Shown piece after piece: positions 7,814 through 16,824 of a stretch of DNA of 64,000 nt. The translations under genes and the position numbers were made by a program. Each line of letters starts with the position of its first letter. Within the stretch, counting starts at the first letter, position 1. Source of the DNA: Pseudomonadota bacterium. GTDB lineage: Bacteria > Pseudomonadota > Gammaproteobacteria > Steroidobacterales > Steroidobacteraceae. Under the pieces are notes generated by a model. It was given only the letters and a program-made list of their open reading frames with translations, searched no databases and was not told where the DNA came from. Location: positions 62,001-126,000 of the forward strand of contig JAFEDT010000017.1 of the NCBI GenBank assembly GCA_018241445.1. The letters are read 5' to 3'.

Positions 7814-8773
7814 TCAATAGCGTACCAGCGCCGAACCCCAGGTAAATCCGCCGCCGAAGGCCTCCAGCAACAGCAGTTCACCGCGGCGGATGCGCCCGTC
7901 GCGCACCGCGGCGTCCAGGGCCAGGGGCACGGAGGCCGCTGAAGTGTTGCCGTGGTCCTGGATGGTCAGGATCACCTTCTCCATCGGCAGCTCGAGCCGC
8001 CGCGCGATCGCCTGGATGATGCGGATATTGGCCTGGTGCGGCACCAGCCAGTCGAGCGCACTGCGATCCAGTCCGTTGGCGGCCAATGCCTCGTCCACCG
8101 ACTGGCCAAGCCTGGTCACCGCAACCTTGAACACCTCCGACCCGGACATGACGATCCGTGGCTGCCGATTGACACCGCTGCCCTCGCCAGGCCTGGAGCA
8201 GTAGAGCAGATCCTTGTACTGGCCGTCGGCGTGCAGATGGGTTGAGAGAATTCCTGCGGTTGGCGACGGCTCGAGCACTACGGCGCCGGCGCCGTCGGCA
8301 AACAATATCGCCGTGGTGCGGTCGGTCCAGTCGGTGATGCTCGACAGCCGTTCCGCGCCCACCACCAGGGCGCGCCGCGCTTCCCCGCTGCGCACATACT
8401 TGTCGGCGATCGAAAGTGCATACAGGAAGCCGGCACAGGCGGTCTCGAGGCTGAAGGCCGGGCCGCCCAGGCACCCCAACCGCTGCTGCAGCAGCACGCC
8501 GCAGTTGGGAAACACCAGGTCCGGCGTGGTGGTGCCGAAGGCAATGAAGTCTATGTCGGAGGGTTTCAGCCCGGCGGCCTCGATCGCGCGCCGCGCCGCG
8601 TGCTCGGCCATGTCGACGGTGCCCTCGCCGTCTGCGGCGATGTGGCGCCGCTCGATGCCGGTACGGGTGCGTATCCACTCATCGCTGGTATCGACCAGCT
8701 TTTCCAGGTCGGAGTTACTGACGACTTTTGCCGGCAGGTAGGAGCCGGTTGCGGCGATTCGCGAGTGGATCAC
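7814..8773 (-). CDS. fabH: Beta-ketoacyl-ACP synthase III FabH
   Basis: Condenses acetyl-CoA with malonyl-ACP to start type II fatty acid synthesis. The product is 319 aa with the complete triad Cys113 (ETACAGF), His246 (VPHQANI) and Asn276 (DHGNTSAAS), and the C-terminal GGGFTWGSALVRY. It starts at a GTG overlapping the plsX stop by 4 bp (GTGA). The gene belongs to yceD-rpmF-plsX-fabH. Confidence 0.97.
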   Translation of the reverse strand: MIHSRIAATGSYLPAKVVSNSDLEKLVDTSDEWIRTRTGIERRHIAADGEGTVDMAEHAARRAIEAAGLKPSDIDFIAFGTTTPDLVFPNCGVLLQQRLGCLGGPAFSLETACAGFLYALSIADKYVRSGEARRALVVGAERLSSITDWTDRTTAILFADGAGAVVLEPSPTAGILSTHLHADGQYKDLLYCSRPGEGSGVNRQPRIVMSGSEVFKVAVTRLGQSVDEALAANGLDRSALDWLVPHQANIRIIQAIARRLELPMEKVILTIQDHGNTSAASVPLALDAAVRDGRIRRGELLLLEAFGGGFTWGSALVRY

Positions 8774-9780
8774 GCAGCGCTTCCCTCGATGTGCAGCGCC
8801 TGGGCAATGTGCGCCGTGAGCCCGCGGCGCGCGGCCAGCGCGGCCGTGCCGATGGCGCGCGCAAAGGCGACGGGGTCCGCGTGACCGTGACTTTTTACCA
8901 CGATCCCGGCCAGGCCGACCATGCAGGCGCCGTTGTAGCGCCGCGGATCCAGGCTCGCGGCGGCGCGCCGCAACACCGGGCGGGCGATCAGGCCGGCGAG
9001 TTTCGAAGTGAACGAGGCCTGGAATTCCTGGCGCAGCCGCCCGCCGATCAGGGCGGCGACGCCTTCCATGGTTTTCAGCGCGACGTTGCCGGTGAATCCA
9101 TCGGTAACCACAACATCGACGTCGCCGGAGAAGATGTCGTCGCCTTCGACAAAGCCAACGTAGTTGAGGCCGCTGCTCGCCAGCAGCGCGTGCGCCGCCT
9201 GCACCACCTCGTGTCCCTTCATGTCCTCCTCGCCGATGTTGAGCAGCCCGACGCGCGGCGTGGCGACACTGTAGACATCGCGGGCGATGATCGTGCCCAT
9301 GGCGGCGAACTGCCGCAGCTGCTCGGGCGTCGCCTTGGTGTTGGCGCCCAGATCCAGCATCTGCGTCAGGCCATGTGCGGCGGGAATCGCCGAGATGATC
9401 GCGGCGCGCTCCACCCCGGGCAGGGTCTTGAGGACAAAGTGGCTGATGGCGGTCAGCGCGCCGGTGTTGCCGGCGCTGACCGCAGCGCAGGCGCGGCCCT
9501 CGTGCACCAGGTCGACCGCGACGCGCATGGACGACTGCTTCTTGCGGCGGATGGCATCGCGCGGCTTGTCGTCCATCGCGACCACCTCCGTTGCGGCGAC
9601 GACCCCGGTGCGCTCACGCACCGCGGCGGGCTGCTGCGCCAGGGCCGCCTCGATCACGGCCGGCGCGCCGACCAGCAGCAGGTGCATCTGTGGATCGTCC
9701 ACGAGCGCACGCACGACGCCCGCGAGGTACTCGTGCGGCGGGTGGTCGCCGCTCATCACGTCGATTGCCAGAGGCAGCAC
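8770..9780 (-). CDS. plsX: Phosphate acyltransferase PlsX
   Basis: Makes acyl-phosphate from acyl-ACP for phospholipid synthesis (with PlsY). The product is 336 aa, the usual length. Family landmarks are the N-terminal LAIDVMSGDHPP, the SAGNTGAL motif near residue 100 and VVVTDGFTGNVALK near residue 220. It starts with GTG at 9780, about 50 bp after rpmF, and overlaps fabH by 4 bp. Confidence 0.97.
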   Translation of the reverse strand: MLPLAIDVMSGDHPPHEYLAGVVRALVDDPQMHLLLVGAPAVIEAALAQQPAAVRERTGVVAATEVVAMDDKPRDAIRRKKQSSMRVAVDLVHEGRACAAVSAGNTGALTAISHFVLKTLPGVERAAIISAIPAAHGLTQMLDLGANTKATPEQLRQFAAMGTIIARDVYSVATPRVGLLNIGEEDMKGHEVVQAAHALLASSGLNYVGFVEGDDIFSGDVDVVVTDGFTGNVALKTMEGVAALIGGRLRQEFQASFTSKLAGLIARPVLRRAAASLDPRRYNGACMVGLAGIVVKSHGHADPVAFARAIGTAALAARRGLTAHIAQALHIEGSAA

Positions 9781-9830
9781 TGGCTGATCCAGGCGCCGGG
9801 AAATCCCCGCGGCGGTCCGGCTGCGGCGCC

Positions 9831-10025
9831 TCAGCCCTTCTCGTCCGGTTCCGTCGGCTTCTCGATCACACGCCGCCCGCGGTAGAAACCATCCGGGGTG
9901 ATGCGATGGCGCAGGTGGGTCTCGCCCGACTGCGGATCTGTGGACAGCGCCGGTCCGGCGAGCCCGTCGTGCGAACGGTGCATGCCGCGGCGCGATGGGG
10001 TCTTGCGGCTCTTTTGAACGGGCAT
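9831..10025 (-). CDS. rpmF: 50S ribosomal protein L32
   Basis: Ribosomal protein L32, 64 aa. It begins with the diagnostic [20 protein letters not shown] and contains [20 protein letters not shown]. It belongs to the proteobacterial L32 type without zinc-binding cysteines. It starts directly after the yceD stop, linking ribosome and lipid synthesis genes as in other gammaproteobacteria. Confidence 0.97.
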   Translation of the reverse strand: MPVQKSRKTPSRRGMHRSHDGLAGPALSTDPQSGETHLRHRITPDGFYRGRRVIEKPTEPDEKG

Positions 10026-10535
10026 TTACGTCTCCTGGCGTTTCATCAGTTCCGCCAGCCGCGCGAACGGCTGGTGGGTTTCGTGTCGGTCTTCGTCAGC
10101 GGCCGCGGGCTGCGCGGCACAGTCGCTCCGCTCATGCAGCGGCACGATCGGCAGCGCCAGCAGCACTTCTTCGCGGATCAGGTCCCCGATGCTGGTGCGC
10201 CCCCCGGGCGCGAGCACCGTCTCCAGTTCCGGCGGTACGCGTTCGGCCGCCCCGGACGTCTCGACCAGCGCCACGCGTCCCTGGCTGTCCAGGGGAAGCT
10301 GCAACGGTTGCAGACAGCGCTGACACGTCAGCTCCGCGTGGCCTGACAGACTCAGGTCCGCAACCGCTACGCCTCCCTGACGCGTGAAATGCACCCGTCC
10401 CTGCACGCTGCCGGCAACCCCCGCCTGGGGGGCCTGCGAGCCAAACAGTTCGGCGAGCGGGACAGCAAAGTCGATATCGGCTCCGCCGTCGGCCAGCCGG
10501 TCCACTTCGAGTGGCCTCGACCAGGGCGGCGACAT
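10026..10535 (-). CDS. yceD: YceD/DUF177 family protein
   Basis: Homologue of YceD, linked in the literature to 23S rRNA accumulation; its molecular role is unclear. It carries the CQRC pair (residues about 88-91) and the C-terminal PIVPLHERSDC segment. The frame extends to an ATG at 10568, but a TTGACT-N17-TATTAT promoter lies in that extension. The N-terminus MSPPWSRPLEVDRL aligns better with E. coli YceD, so ATG 10535 is preferred (169 aa). The mRNA would then begin about 3 nt before the start codon, that is nearly leaderless. Confidence 0.88.
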   Translation of the reverse strand: MSPPWSRPLEVDRLADGGADIDFAVPLAELFGSQAPQAGVAGSVQGRVHFTRQGGVAVADLSLSGHAELTCQRCLQPLQLPLDSQGRVALVETSGAAERVPPELETVLAPGGRTSIGDLIREEVLLALPIVPLHERSDCAAQPAAADEDRHETHQPFARLAELMKRQET

Positions 10536-10544
10536 GGGGCGCGT

Positions 10545-10573
10545 ATAATAGGTACCGGGTTCGTCCAAGTCAA
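10545..10573 (-). promoter_or_regulatory. Sigma-70 promoter of yceD-rpmF-plsX-fabH
   Basis: On the minus strand TTGACT (10568-10573) and TATTAT (10545-10550) are separated by 17 bp. The predicted start near 10538 is only a few bases from the ATG at 10535. The same bases read TATAAT on the plus strand, but no -35 for maf is visible there. Confidence 0.65.
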
Positions 10574-10612
10574 AAGCCCGTACCCTTCTAAGCCTTTGTT
10601 TATCCAGCCCCC

Positions 10613-11191
10613 GTGCGCCAACTGCTGTTAGCCTCCACCTCCGCCTACCGCCGCGCGCTCCTGACCCGTCTCGGATGCCCCTTCGAAGTGTCTGCCCCCG
10701 GGGTTGATGAAACTCACCTTCCCGCGGAACTGCCGGTGGACCGGGCTGCCCGACTGGCGCTCGCCAAGGCGCTGGCGGTGGCGCAGAAGCACCCTGATGC
10801 CATCGTGATCGGCAGCGACCAGGTGGCCACCGACGGCGCGCAGGTTCTGGACAAGCCGGGCAATGCGGCGCGCGCCCGCGAACAACTGGCGCTGCTGTCG
10901 GGCCGCCACGCAGGCTTTCATACTGCCTGCGCAGTGGTGCAGCTCTCCGGCGGCATGCGCCTCGTCCACATCGATACGACGACCGTGGTGTTCCGCGCCC
11001 TGGATGCTGCTGAAATCGCGCGCTACGTGCAGCGGGAGCAACCTCTCGACTGCGCCGGCGGCTTCAGGGTGGAAGCCCTGGGAATCTCACTGTTCGAGCG
11101 GATCGACAGCCATGATCCCACGGCCCTGATCGGACTGCCGCTGATCTGGCTGGCCGGTGCTCTGCGCCAGGCCGGCCTGCCGATACCTTAG
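10613..11191 (+). CDS. maf: Maf/YceF family nucleotide pyrophosphatase
   Basis: House-cleaning nucleoside triphosphate pyrophosphatase, 192 aa. YceF-type members hydrolyse 7-methyl-GTP. It has the signature LLLASTSAYRRALL at the N-terminus, the catalytic IGSDQVA near residue 68, and the FRVEALG and DPTALIGLPL motifs typical of the family. The start is GTG at 10613. It is divergent from yceD, as in many gammaproteobacteria. Confidence 0.95.
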   Translation: MRQLLLASTSAYRRALLTRLGCPFEVSAPGVDETHLPAELPVDRAARLALAKALAVAQKHPDAIVIGSDQVATDGAQVLDKPGNAARAREQLALLSGRHAGFHTACAVVQLSGGMRLVHIDTTTVVFRALDAAEIARYVQREQPLDCAGGFRVEALGISLFERIDSHDPTALIGLPLIWLAGALRQAGLPIP

Positions 11192-11216
11192 GAATCTTCA
11201 GCGCGGCCCCGGACCC

Positions 11217-12245
11217 TCAGGGGCCGGCGCTGCGGCGCCGCGCACGCTGTGCGGCCGATGTCAGGGCATCCAGCACCGCGGCCAGCTCCGGCGGCAGGGG
11301 TGCATTGACGCTGAACTGCCCGCCCTGCGGCCACTCGAAACTCAGGCTGTGCGCATGCAGGAACATGCGTGTCAGTCCCAGCGCGCGCATCTGGCCGTTG
11401 AAGGCTTCGTCGCCATAGCGGTCGTCTCCCGCCACCGGGTGGCCGGCATGGCGGGCGTGCACGCGGATCTGGTGCGTACGCCCGGTTTCCAGTGTTACCT
11501 CCATGAGGGTCGCGATCTTGCCGAAGAACTGCACCGGCCGGAACAGGCTCACCGAGGGCTTGCCGGAGTCGGATACGCGCACCGTGCGCTCGCCGCCCAC
11601 GCGGGTGTCGGTGCGCAGCGGCACATCGATACGCTTGGCGCCCAGGTCCCACTTGCCGCGCAGCAGCGCCAGGTAACGCTTCTCGAAACCCCGGTCCTCG
11701 CGCAGCAGCGCATGCAGCGTGCGCAGCGCATCGCGCTTGCGCGCGACGAGCAGGCAGCCACTGGTGTCACGGTCCAGGCGGTGCACCAGTTCCAGCGTCT
11801 CCTGCGGACGCAGGGCGCGCAGCGCCTCGATGACGCCGAAGCTCACCCCACTGCCCCCGTGCACCGCAACGCCCGCGGGCTTGTTCACTACGAGCACGCG
11901 CTGGTCCTCGTAGATGATCGCCGCGGCAATGCGCCGAATCAGGTCTGGGCCCGGCTTGCCGGGCTCGGCGGCCGGCTCCGGCCGCACCGGCGGCACCCGC
12001 ACCACGTCGCCCTCGGCCAGCCGCGCCTCGGGGCTGGCCCGCCGGCCATTCACCCGGGCCTCACCCTTGCGGATGATGCGGTAGATCCGGCTGCGCGGCA
12101 GGCCTGCCAGGCAGCGCAACAGGTAGTTGTCCAGGCGCGATCCCGCCTCGTCCCCGGTGACGGTCAGGTTCTGCACGGGGGTGCGGATCTGGGGGGTCTG
12201 CGACCCGGGATTCGTCTCGGACAAGGGGCTCTCGGCGTAAGGCAT
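11217..12245 (-). CDS. rluC: 23S rRNA pseudouridine synthase RluC
   Basis: RluA-family pseudouridine synthase modifying 23S rRNA, 342 aa from ATG 12245. An N-terminal S4 RNA-binding domain (SRLDNYLLRCLAGLPRSRIY; KGEARVNGRRA) precedes the catalytic domain with the active-site Asp in HRLDRDTSGC and the ETGRTHQIRVH motif. It is divergent from rne, as in E. coli, and convergent with maf. An upstream in-frame extension overlaps the rne promoter region and is not supported. Confidence 0.94.
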   Translation of the reverse strand: MPYAESPLSETNPGSQTPQIRTPVQNLTVTGDEAGSRLDNYLLRCLAGLPRSRIYRIIRKGEARVNGRRASPEARLAEGDVVRVPPVRPEPAAEPGKPGPDLIRRIAAAIIYEDQRVLVVNKPAGVAVHGGSGVSFGVIEALRALRPQETLELVHRLDRDTSGCLLVARKRDALRTLHALLREDRGFEKRYLALLRGKWDLGAKRIDVPLRTDTRVGGERTVRVSDSGKPSVSLFRPVQFFGKIATLMEVTLETGRTHQIRVHARHAGHPVAGDDRYGDEAFNGQMRALGLTRMFLHAHSLSFEWPQGGQFSVNAPLPPELAAVLDALTSAAQRARRRSAGP

Positions 12246-12274
12246 TGTTTCTAATATGGTCAGTCGAGTATACT
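12245..12274 (+). promoter_or_regulatory. Candidate rne promoter
   Basis: TTGTTT (12245-12250) and TATACT (12269-12274) are separated by 18 bp on the plus strand. Transcription from here gives an rne leader of about 325 nt. The -35 overlaps the rluC start codon region. Confidence 0.5.
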
Positions 12275-12607
12275 CCGCCGGTCGTCCGCATAACGGACGC
12301 ACCAGTGGCGCGCGGCGTGGAGCCGGCGCCCTTTTAGTTGGACCTCTGTAAAGAGGCCATCGCATTGGGCCGACAAGATTGCGCTGCCTGCGTAGAAGCG
12401 CGTGGATACCACGCATATTCCGCGGTCAGCCGTCGGTTGAGTTCACCGAAGGTTTTCTGTCCGTACCGCCTGATCTGGCGGTCAGCAACGTGAATATCGA
12501 GAATCGTTCACCAAGGCCAGGTGCAGTAAACCCTCGCTGCCGCGCGACCCGTTTCCCGCGGCCTCCCGTCGTATGCCTGTCGGCCCCTCACCGCACAGTA
12601 GGGGCAC
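12275..12607 (+). promoter_or_regulatory. Long 5' leader of rne
   Basis: About 330 bp precede the rne start without any credible gene. A small hairpin (GTCCG-loop-CGGAC near 12283-12297) is visible, and the ribosome site AGGGGC sits just before ATG 12608. In E. coli a 361-nt rne leader mediates feedback by RNase E cleavage. Length and position suggest the same here, but this is inference. Confidence 0.45.
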
Positions 12608-15127
12608 ATGAAGAGAATGCTAGTGAATGCAACTCAGGAAGAGGAGTTGCGCGTAGCTCTGGTTGATGGACAGAAGCTGATTGACCTGAGTATCGAATTA
12701 CCTTCCCGCGAACAGAAGAAAGCCAATATCTACAAGGCCCGGATCGCCCGGGTCGAACCCTCGCTCGAGGCCTGCTTCGTCGACTACGGCGCCCAGCGCC
12801 ACGGATTCCTGCCGCTCAAGGAAGTCTCGCGCGACTACTTCCGCCAGCAGCCGCAGGGCGGGCGCATGAACATCCGCGAGCTGCTGCAGGAGGGCCAGGA
12901 GGTCATTGTCCAGGTCGAGAAGGAGGAGCGCGGCAACAAGGGCGCTGCCCTGACCACCTTCATCAGCATGGCCGGCCGCTTCCTGGTGCTGATGCCCAAC
13001 AACCCGCGCGCCGGCGGGGTCTCGCGCCGGATCGAGGGCGAGGACCGCGACCAGATGCGCGAGGTCATGAACCAGCTGCAGATCCCTGAGGGCATGGGCG
13101 CCATCGTGCGCACCGCCGGCGTCGGCCGCACGGTCGAGGAGCTGCAGTGGGACCTGGACAATCTCAAGACTCAATGGGAGCAGATCGACGCCGCCACCCG
13201 GGAGCGGCCCGCACCCTTCCTGGTGTTCCGCGAGAGCGACGCGGTGACGCGCGCCATGCGCGACTACCTGTCGGACGATGTCGGGGAAGTGCTGGTGGAC
13301 AGCCCCGCGGCCTTTCAGAAGGCACAGGAGTACATGCAGCGCTTCATGCCGGCCGACGCGCAGCGGCGCCTGAAGCTCTACACCGACGACATCGCGCTGT
13401 TCACCCGCTTCCAGATCGAGAGCCAGATCGAGTCGGCCTATGCCCACAAGGTGCAGCTGCCCTCCGGCGGCAGCATCGTCATCGATTACACCGAGGCGCT
13501 GGTATCGATCGACATCAACTCCGCCCGGGCCACGCGCGGCAGCGACATCGAGACCACGGCCACCAACACCAACCTGGAGGCGGCCGATGAGATCGCCCGC
13601 CAGCTGCGCATCCGCGACATCGGTGGCCTGATCGTCATCGACTTCATTGACATGGAGTCGGCCAAGAACCAGCGTGAGGTCGAGGACCGCCTGCGTGACG
13701 CCATGAAGATGGATCGCGCCCGCATCCAGATCGGGCGCCTGTCGCGCTTTGGCCTGCTGGAGATGTCACGGCAGCGCCTGCGGCCGTCGCTGGACGAGTC
13801 CAGCCACCTGGTCTGCCCGCGCTGCGTCGGCATCGGCAGCATTCGCAGCGTCGAGTCCATGACCCTGGCGGTGCTGCGGCTGATCGGCGAGGAACTGCGC
13901 AAGGATCGAACCGCGCGAGTCATCGCGCAGGTGCCGGTATCGGTGGCGACCTACCTGATCAACGAGAAGCGCGAATGGCTGCGCACGCTCGAGGACAAGA
14001 GCGAGGCGGAGCTGATCATCGTCCCCAACGAGAACATGCAGACGCCCGACTACGCCATCCGGCGCCTGCGTGACGATGAGGTCGACCAGCCGGAGAACCG
14101 TCAGGCGACCTACCTGATGCCGACTGCGCCCGAGACCACCGAGCCGGGCTCCCAGGACCGCAAGCCGGCTCCGGTGGCGGCGGCCGTTGCGACGCTGTTG
14201 CCCGCTACACCGGCTCCGATGGCCACTGCAACCGCGCCCGCCGCGGCTGCAACTGCCGAACCGGCCGCGGCCACACCGGCGGGGACCGGGGGCTTCTGGT
14301 CGAAGGTCAAACGCATCCTGGCTGGCGAGCCCGCCGCCACCGCGGCGGCCGGGTCTGCGCAGACCGAAGCGGCGCCCCCCGCGGCACGCGGCGACGGCCA
14401 GCGCCGTGAGCCACGCCGTGAACATGGACGCCACTCGCGCAGCGCCGAGGGTGGCGCGCGCCGCGATCGCGGCGACGGACGCCGGGGCGAAGGCCGCGGC
14501 GACCGGGACCGTGGCCGGGACGGCCGTGACCGCAACCGTGATTCCGGCCGGCGTCATGAACGCCAGGGCCAGCGCAGCGGCGGCGAACGCGGACCGGAAC
14601 GCGAGGCCGCGCGCGAGGGCGCAGCGCGCGGCGGCTCGTCCGAGCGTGCCGAGCGAGCGCCGGAACTGCAGCGCAGCGAAGCGGGCGGGCCGCCCTCTGC
14701 CGCCACGGGCGGTGAGGAACAGCGTGGTGAACGCAGTGGACGCGGGCGCCGTGGCCGGCGCCGCGGGCGGCGCGGCGGGGGCGGGAGTGCGGGCCGTGAG
14801 GCAGCAGCCGCGGGCGCCGCGGCGCCGCTGCAGGACGCGGCTGCAGGCGTCGAACGCCACGCCGGCAGTGCGCCGGGCGACCGTGAAAATGGGGGTCCAG
14901 ACGTCACGGACCACGGCATTGCCACGACCCAGCCGCTGCCGCAGCTGCAGGTGCCGGCGGAAAGCCAATCCCACTTCGAGCCGCCGCGCAACAGCGAGGC
15001 GTCGCAGGGTGCGCTGCACTTCGAGCCGCCTGCGCGTACGGATGCGCCAGCGGCGGCGCCGGGCAAGCCGTTCGTGGTGTGGTCCTCCGCTGCGCAGGAT
15101 TCGGGCACTCGCGGGCGCGAAGAGTAG
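12608..15127 (+). CDS. rne: Ribonuclease E
   Basis: Endoribonuclease E, core of the RNA degradosome, 839 aa. The catalytic half has an S1 domain (residues about 35-120), DNase I-like residues in [10 protein letters not shown] (near 303) and VIDFIDMES (near 346), and the Zn-link CPRC at about 404-407. Residues after about 500 are low-complexity. They include an Ala/Thr/Pro stretch, a short helix [12 protein letters not shown] near 565 (possible membrane or partner anchor), and a very Arg/Gly-rich RNA-binding region (about 595-740). The C-terminus contains a repeated SHFEPP/LHFEPP pair, possibly a docking motif. Confidence 0.97.
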   Translation: MKRMLVNATQEEELRVALVDGQKLIDLSIELPSREQKKANIYKARIARVEPSLEACFVDYGAQRHGFLPLKEVSRDYFRQQPQGGRMNIRELLQEGQEVIVQVEKEERGNKGAALTTFISMAGRFLVLMPNNPRAGGVSRRIEGEDRDQMREVMNQLQIPEGMGAIVRTAGVGRTVEELQWDLDNLKTQWEQIDAATRERPAPFLVFRESDAVTRAMRDYLSDDVGEVLVDSPAAFQKAQEYMQRFMPADAQRRLKLYTDDIALFTRFQIESQIESAYAHKVQLPSGGSIVIDYTEALVSIDINSARATRGSDIETTATNTNLEAADEIARQLRIRDIGGLIVIDFIDMESAKNQREVEDRLRDAMKMDRARIQIGRLSRFGLLEMSRQRLRPSLDESSHLVCPRCVGIGSIRSVESMTLAVLRLIGEELRKDRTARVIAQVPVSVATYLINEKREWLRTLEDKSEAELIIVPNENMQTPDYAIRRLRDDEVDQPENRQATYLMPTAPETTEPGSQDRKPAPVAAAVATLLPATPAPMATATAPAAAATAEPAAATPAGTGGFWSKVKRILAGEPAATAAAGSAQTEAAPPAARGDGQRREPRREHGRHSRSAEGGARRDRGDGRRGEGRGDRDRGRDGRDRNRDSGRRHERQGQRSGGERGPEREAAREGAARGGSSERAERAPELQRSEAGGPPSAATGGEEQRGERSGRGRRGRRRGRRGGGGSAGREAAAAGAAAPLQDAAAGVERHAGSAPGDRENGGPDVTDHGIATTQPLPQLQVPAESQSHFEPPRNSEASQGALHFEPPARTDAPAAAPGKPFVVWSSAAQDSGTRGREE

Positions 15128-15140
15128 AAGCCAGGCCCGA

Positions 15141-15172
15141 CGGGCAGCGCCGGTCATTGCCGGCGCAGCCCG
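15141..15172. terminator. Hairpin between rne and the phosphatase gene
   Basis: CGGGC-A-GCGCCGG pairs with CCGGCGC-A-GCCCG around a 6-nt loop. The stem is 12 bp with one A-A mismatch. There is no long T-run, but the position between convergent genes fits a terminator. Confidence 0.65.
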
Positions 15173-15189
15173 CTTAGGTCAGGGTGCCT

Positions 15190-15666
15190 TCAGACCGTAT
15201 GTCCCTGCTGTCGCAGGTGCATGAGCAGGCCACGCGCGGCCGTTTCCACCAGGTCGAGAACCTCCTCGAAGCCGTTGGGTCCGCCGTAATAAGGGTCGGG
15301 CACCTCATGCTCCTGCGCTTCGGGCGCGAACTCCATGAACAGCCGCAGGCGCCGGTGCCTGGACTGGGGTGCCCGCTCGCGCAGCGCCTGCAGGTTGCCG
15401 CGGTCCATTGCCAGGATCAGGTCGAACTGCTCGAAGTCGCTGGCCGTCACCGTGCGGGCTCGCAGGTCCGCAAGGTCGTAGCCCCGGCGCGCCGCTGCCG
15501 CCTGGGTGCGCGGATCGGGCGCGCTGCCGGTGTGCCAGTCGCCGGTGCCGGCAGAGTCGACCTCGATGGCCAGGTCCGGCGCTTCGCGCGCCGCGAGGGT
15601 ACGCACGACGCCCTCGGCGGTCGGGGAGCGGCAGATGTTGCCCAGGCATACAAACAGAACGCGCAT
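15190..15666 (-). CDS. Low-molecular-weight protein-tyrosine phosphatase
   Basis: LMW-PTP of 158 aa. The P-loop CLGNICRS has the nucleophile Cys7 and Arg13 (C-X5-R-S). The general acid Asp lies in VPDPYYGG near residue 127. In gammaproteobacteria related enzymes sit beside kdsB-murB or in exopolysaccharide loci; here the gene is alone between rne and an EamA gene, so the substrate cannot be inferred. Confidence 0.93.
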   Translation of the reverse strand: MRVLFVCLGNICRSPTAEGVVRTLAAREAPDLAIEVDSAGTGDWHTGSAPDPRTQAAAARRGYDLADLRARTVTASDFEQFDLILAMDRGNLQALRERAPQSRHRRLRLFMEFAPEAQEHEVPDPYYGGPNGFEEVLDLVETAARGLLMHLRQQGHTV

Positions 15667-15791
15667 AACCCTTGCTCAAGCTGTTGGCTGCGGATCGCAG
15701 CTTGCTCCAGCGCATTATAGGACACTAAGGCAATCCAGCCCCGAGGTCGCCCCTTGCCGATCTGCAAACCGGACGCGACCGAAGTGGTTCC

Positions 15792-16616
15792 GTGAATTCC
15801 ACCGCCGCTTCACTGGCGTTGTTTGCCGCCGTGCTCCATGCGGGCTGGAATGCCCTGCTGCGCAGCGGCGCCGACCGGCTGTGGTTCATGACCATCATGG
15901 GTCTCACGTCTGCGGCGGTGGCGCTGCCGGCCGCGGCGCTGCTGCCCCTGCCCCCCGATGGCGCATGGCGCTACCTGCTCGTTTCGGCGGCGCTGCAGAC
16001 GGCCTACGCCCTGCTGCTCGTGGAGACTTACCGTCACGGGGAACTCAGCCAGGTCTACCCCATCGTCCGCGGCGCCGCGCCGCTGCTGGTGGCACTGGGC
16101 GGTTACCTGCTGGGTGGACAGCAACTCGGCACCCGGTCGCTGACAGGCGTTGCCCTGGTGGGCGGCGGCATTCTCTGCCTGTCCACCGGCCGTGCGCGCG
16201 CGCCGCGCGCAGGGGTGCTGCTGGCGCTGGCGACCAGCGCCTTCATCGCCGGCTACACCACCACAGATGCGCTGGGAGTCAGGCGCGCCGGCGGCGCGGC
16301 TGCCTACGCGACATGGATGTTCGTGGCGCAGGGACTGATGATGCTGACAGCTTACCTGGCAGCGCGCGGCCGGCTGACGCTCGATCCGCGTGCACCTGAC
16401 ACGCGGCGCGCCTTGGGCGGCGGCCTGCTGTCCGCGCTGGCCTACGGGGCGGTGCTGTTCGCCTTTACCCTGGCGCCAGCGGCCCCTGTGGCTGCGCTGC
16501 GCGAGACCAGCGTGGTGTTCGCGGTGCTCATCGGCTGGCTGTTCCTGCGTGAGCGCCTCACCTGGCGCCGCGTGCTCGCCTGCACGATCGTGGCCGTCGG
16601 CGCGATGCTGTTATAG
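15792..16616 (+). CDS. EamA/DMT family transporter
   Basis: Inner-membrane protein of 274 aa with about ten hydrophobic segments and two EamA repeats. These are residues about 5-130, with the typical YPIVRGAAPLLVALGGYLLGG, and about 140-274, ending in a LRETSVVFAVLIGWLFLRERL motif. Members export or import small metabolites; the substrate is unknown. It starts at a GTG. The neighbouring lipoprotein gene is convergent. Confidence 0.88.
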   Translation: MNSTAASLALFAAVLHAGWNALLRSGADRLWFMTIMGLTSAAVALPAAALLPLPPDGAWRYLLVSAALQTAYALLLVETYRHGELSQVYPIVRGAAPLLVALGGYLLGGQQLGTRSLTGVALVGGGILCLSTGRARAPRAGVLLALATSAFIAGYTTTDALGVRRAGGAAAYATWMFVAQGLMMLTAYLAARGRLTLDPRAPDTRRALGGGLLSALAYGAVLFAFTLAPAAPVAALRETSVVFAVLIGWLFLRERLTWRRVLACTIVAVGAMLL

Positions 16617-16689
16617 GGGCGGCGCCCGTGCCACAAGCGCGACCATAAACCCGTCGAAAGAGGTCGTTTCGATGGGGCTGGCGCGCCGC

Positions 16690-16789
16690 GGGGAGCTTGC
16701 CCTCATCTGCTGGAAGTGTGTATGTCTTTACACACCACCGGCCAGGGAACACATGGCCCCCGGGTCGCCACAGTCCCCTGGGTCGCCGC
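16690..16789 (+). repeat. Dispersed hairpin repeat, copy A
   Basis: An approximately 100-bp element is shared with 57226-57330 in inverse orientation. Its centre is GTGTGTA-TGTCTT-TACACAC (16716-16735), a 7-bp perfect stem. It is preceded by a GGGGA...CCCT...GGAAG segment and followed by GGCCAGGGAACA and C-rich CCCCCGGGTCGCC repeats. The element lies between convergent genes. Confidence 0.6.
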
Positions 16790-16824
16790 AGCCATGCCTC
16801 GGCCCATACGGCCACTGCTCGGAA

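Noticed and set aside
13766-15157. A 463-residue antisense frame opposite the rne C-terminus
   Set aside because: It mirrors the Arg/Gly-rich tail of RNase E and has no independent signal.
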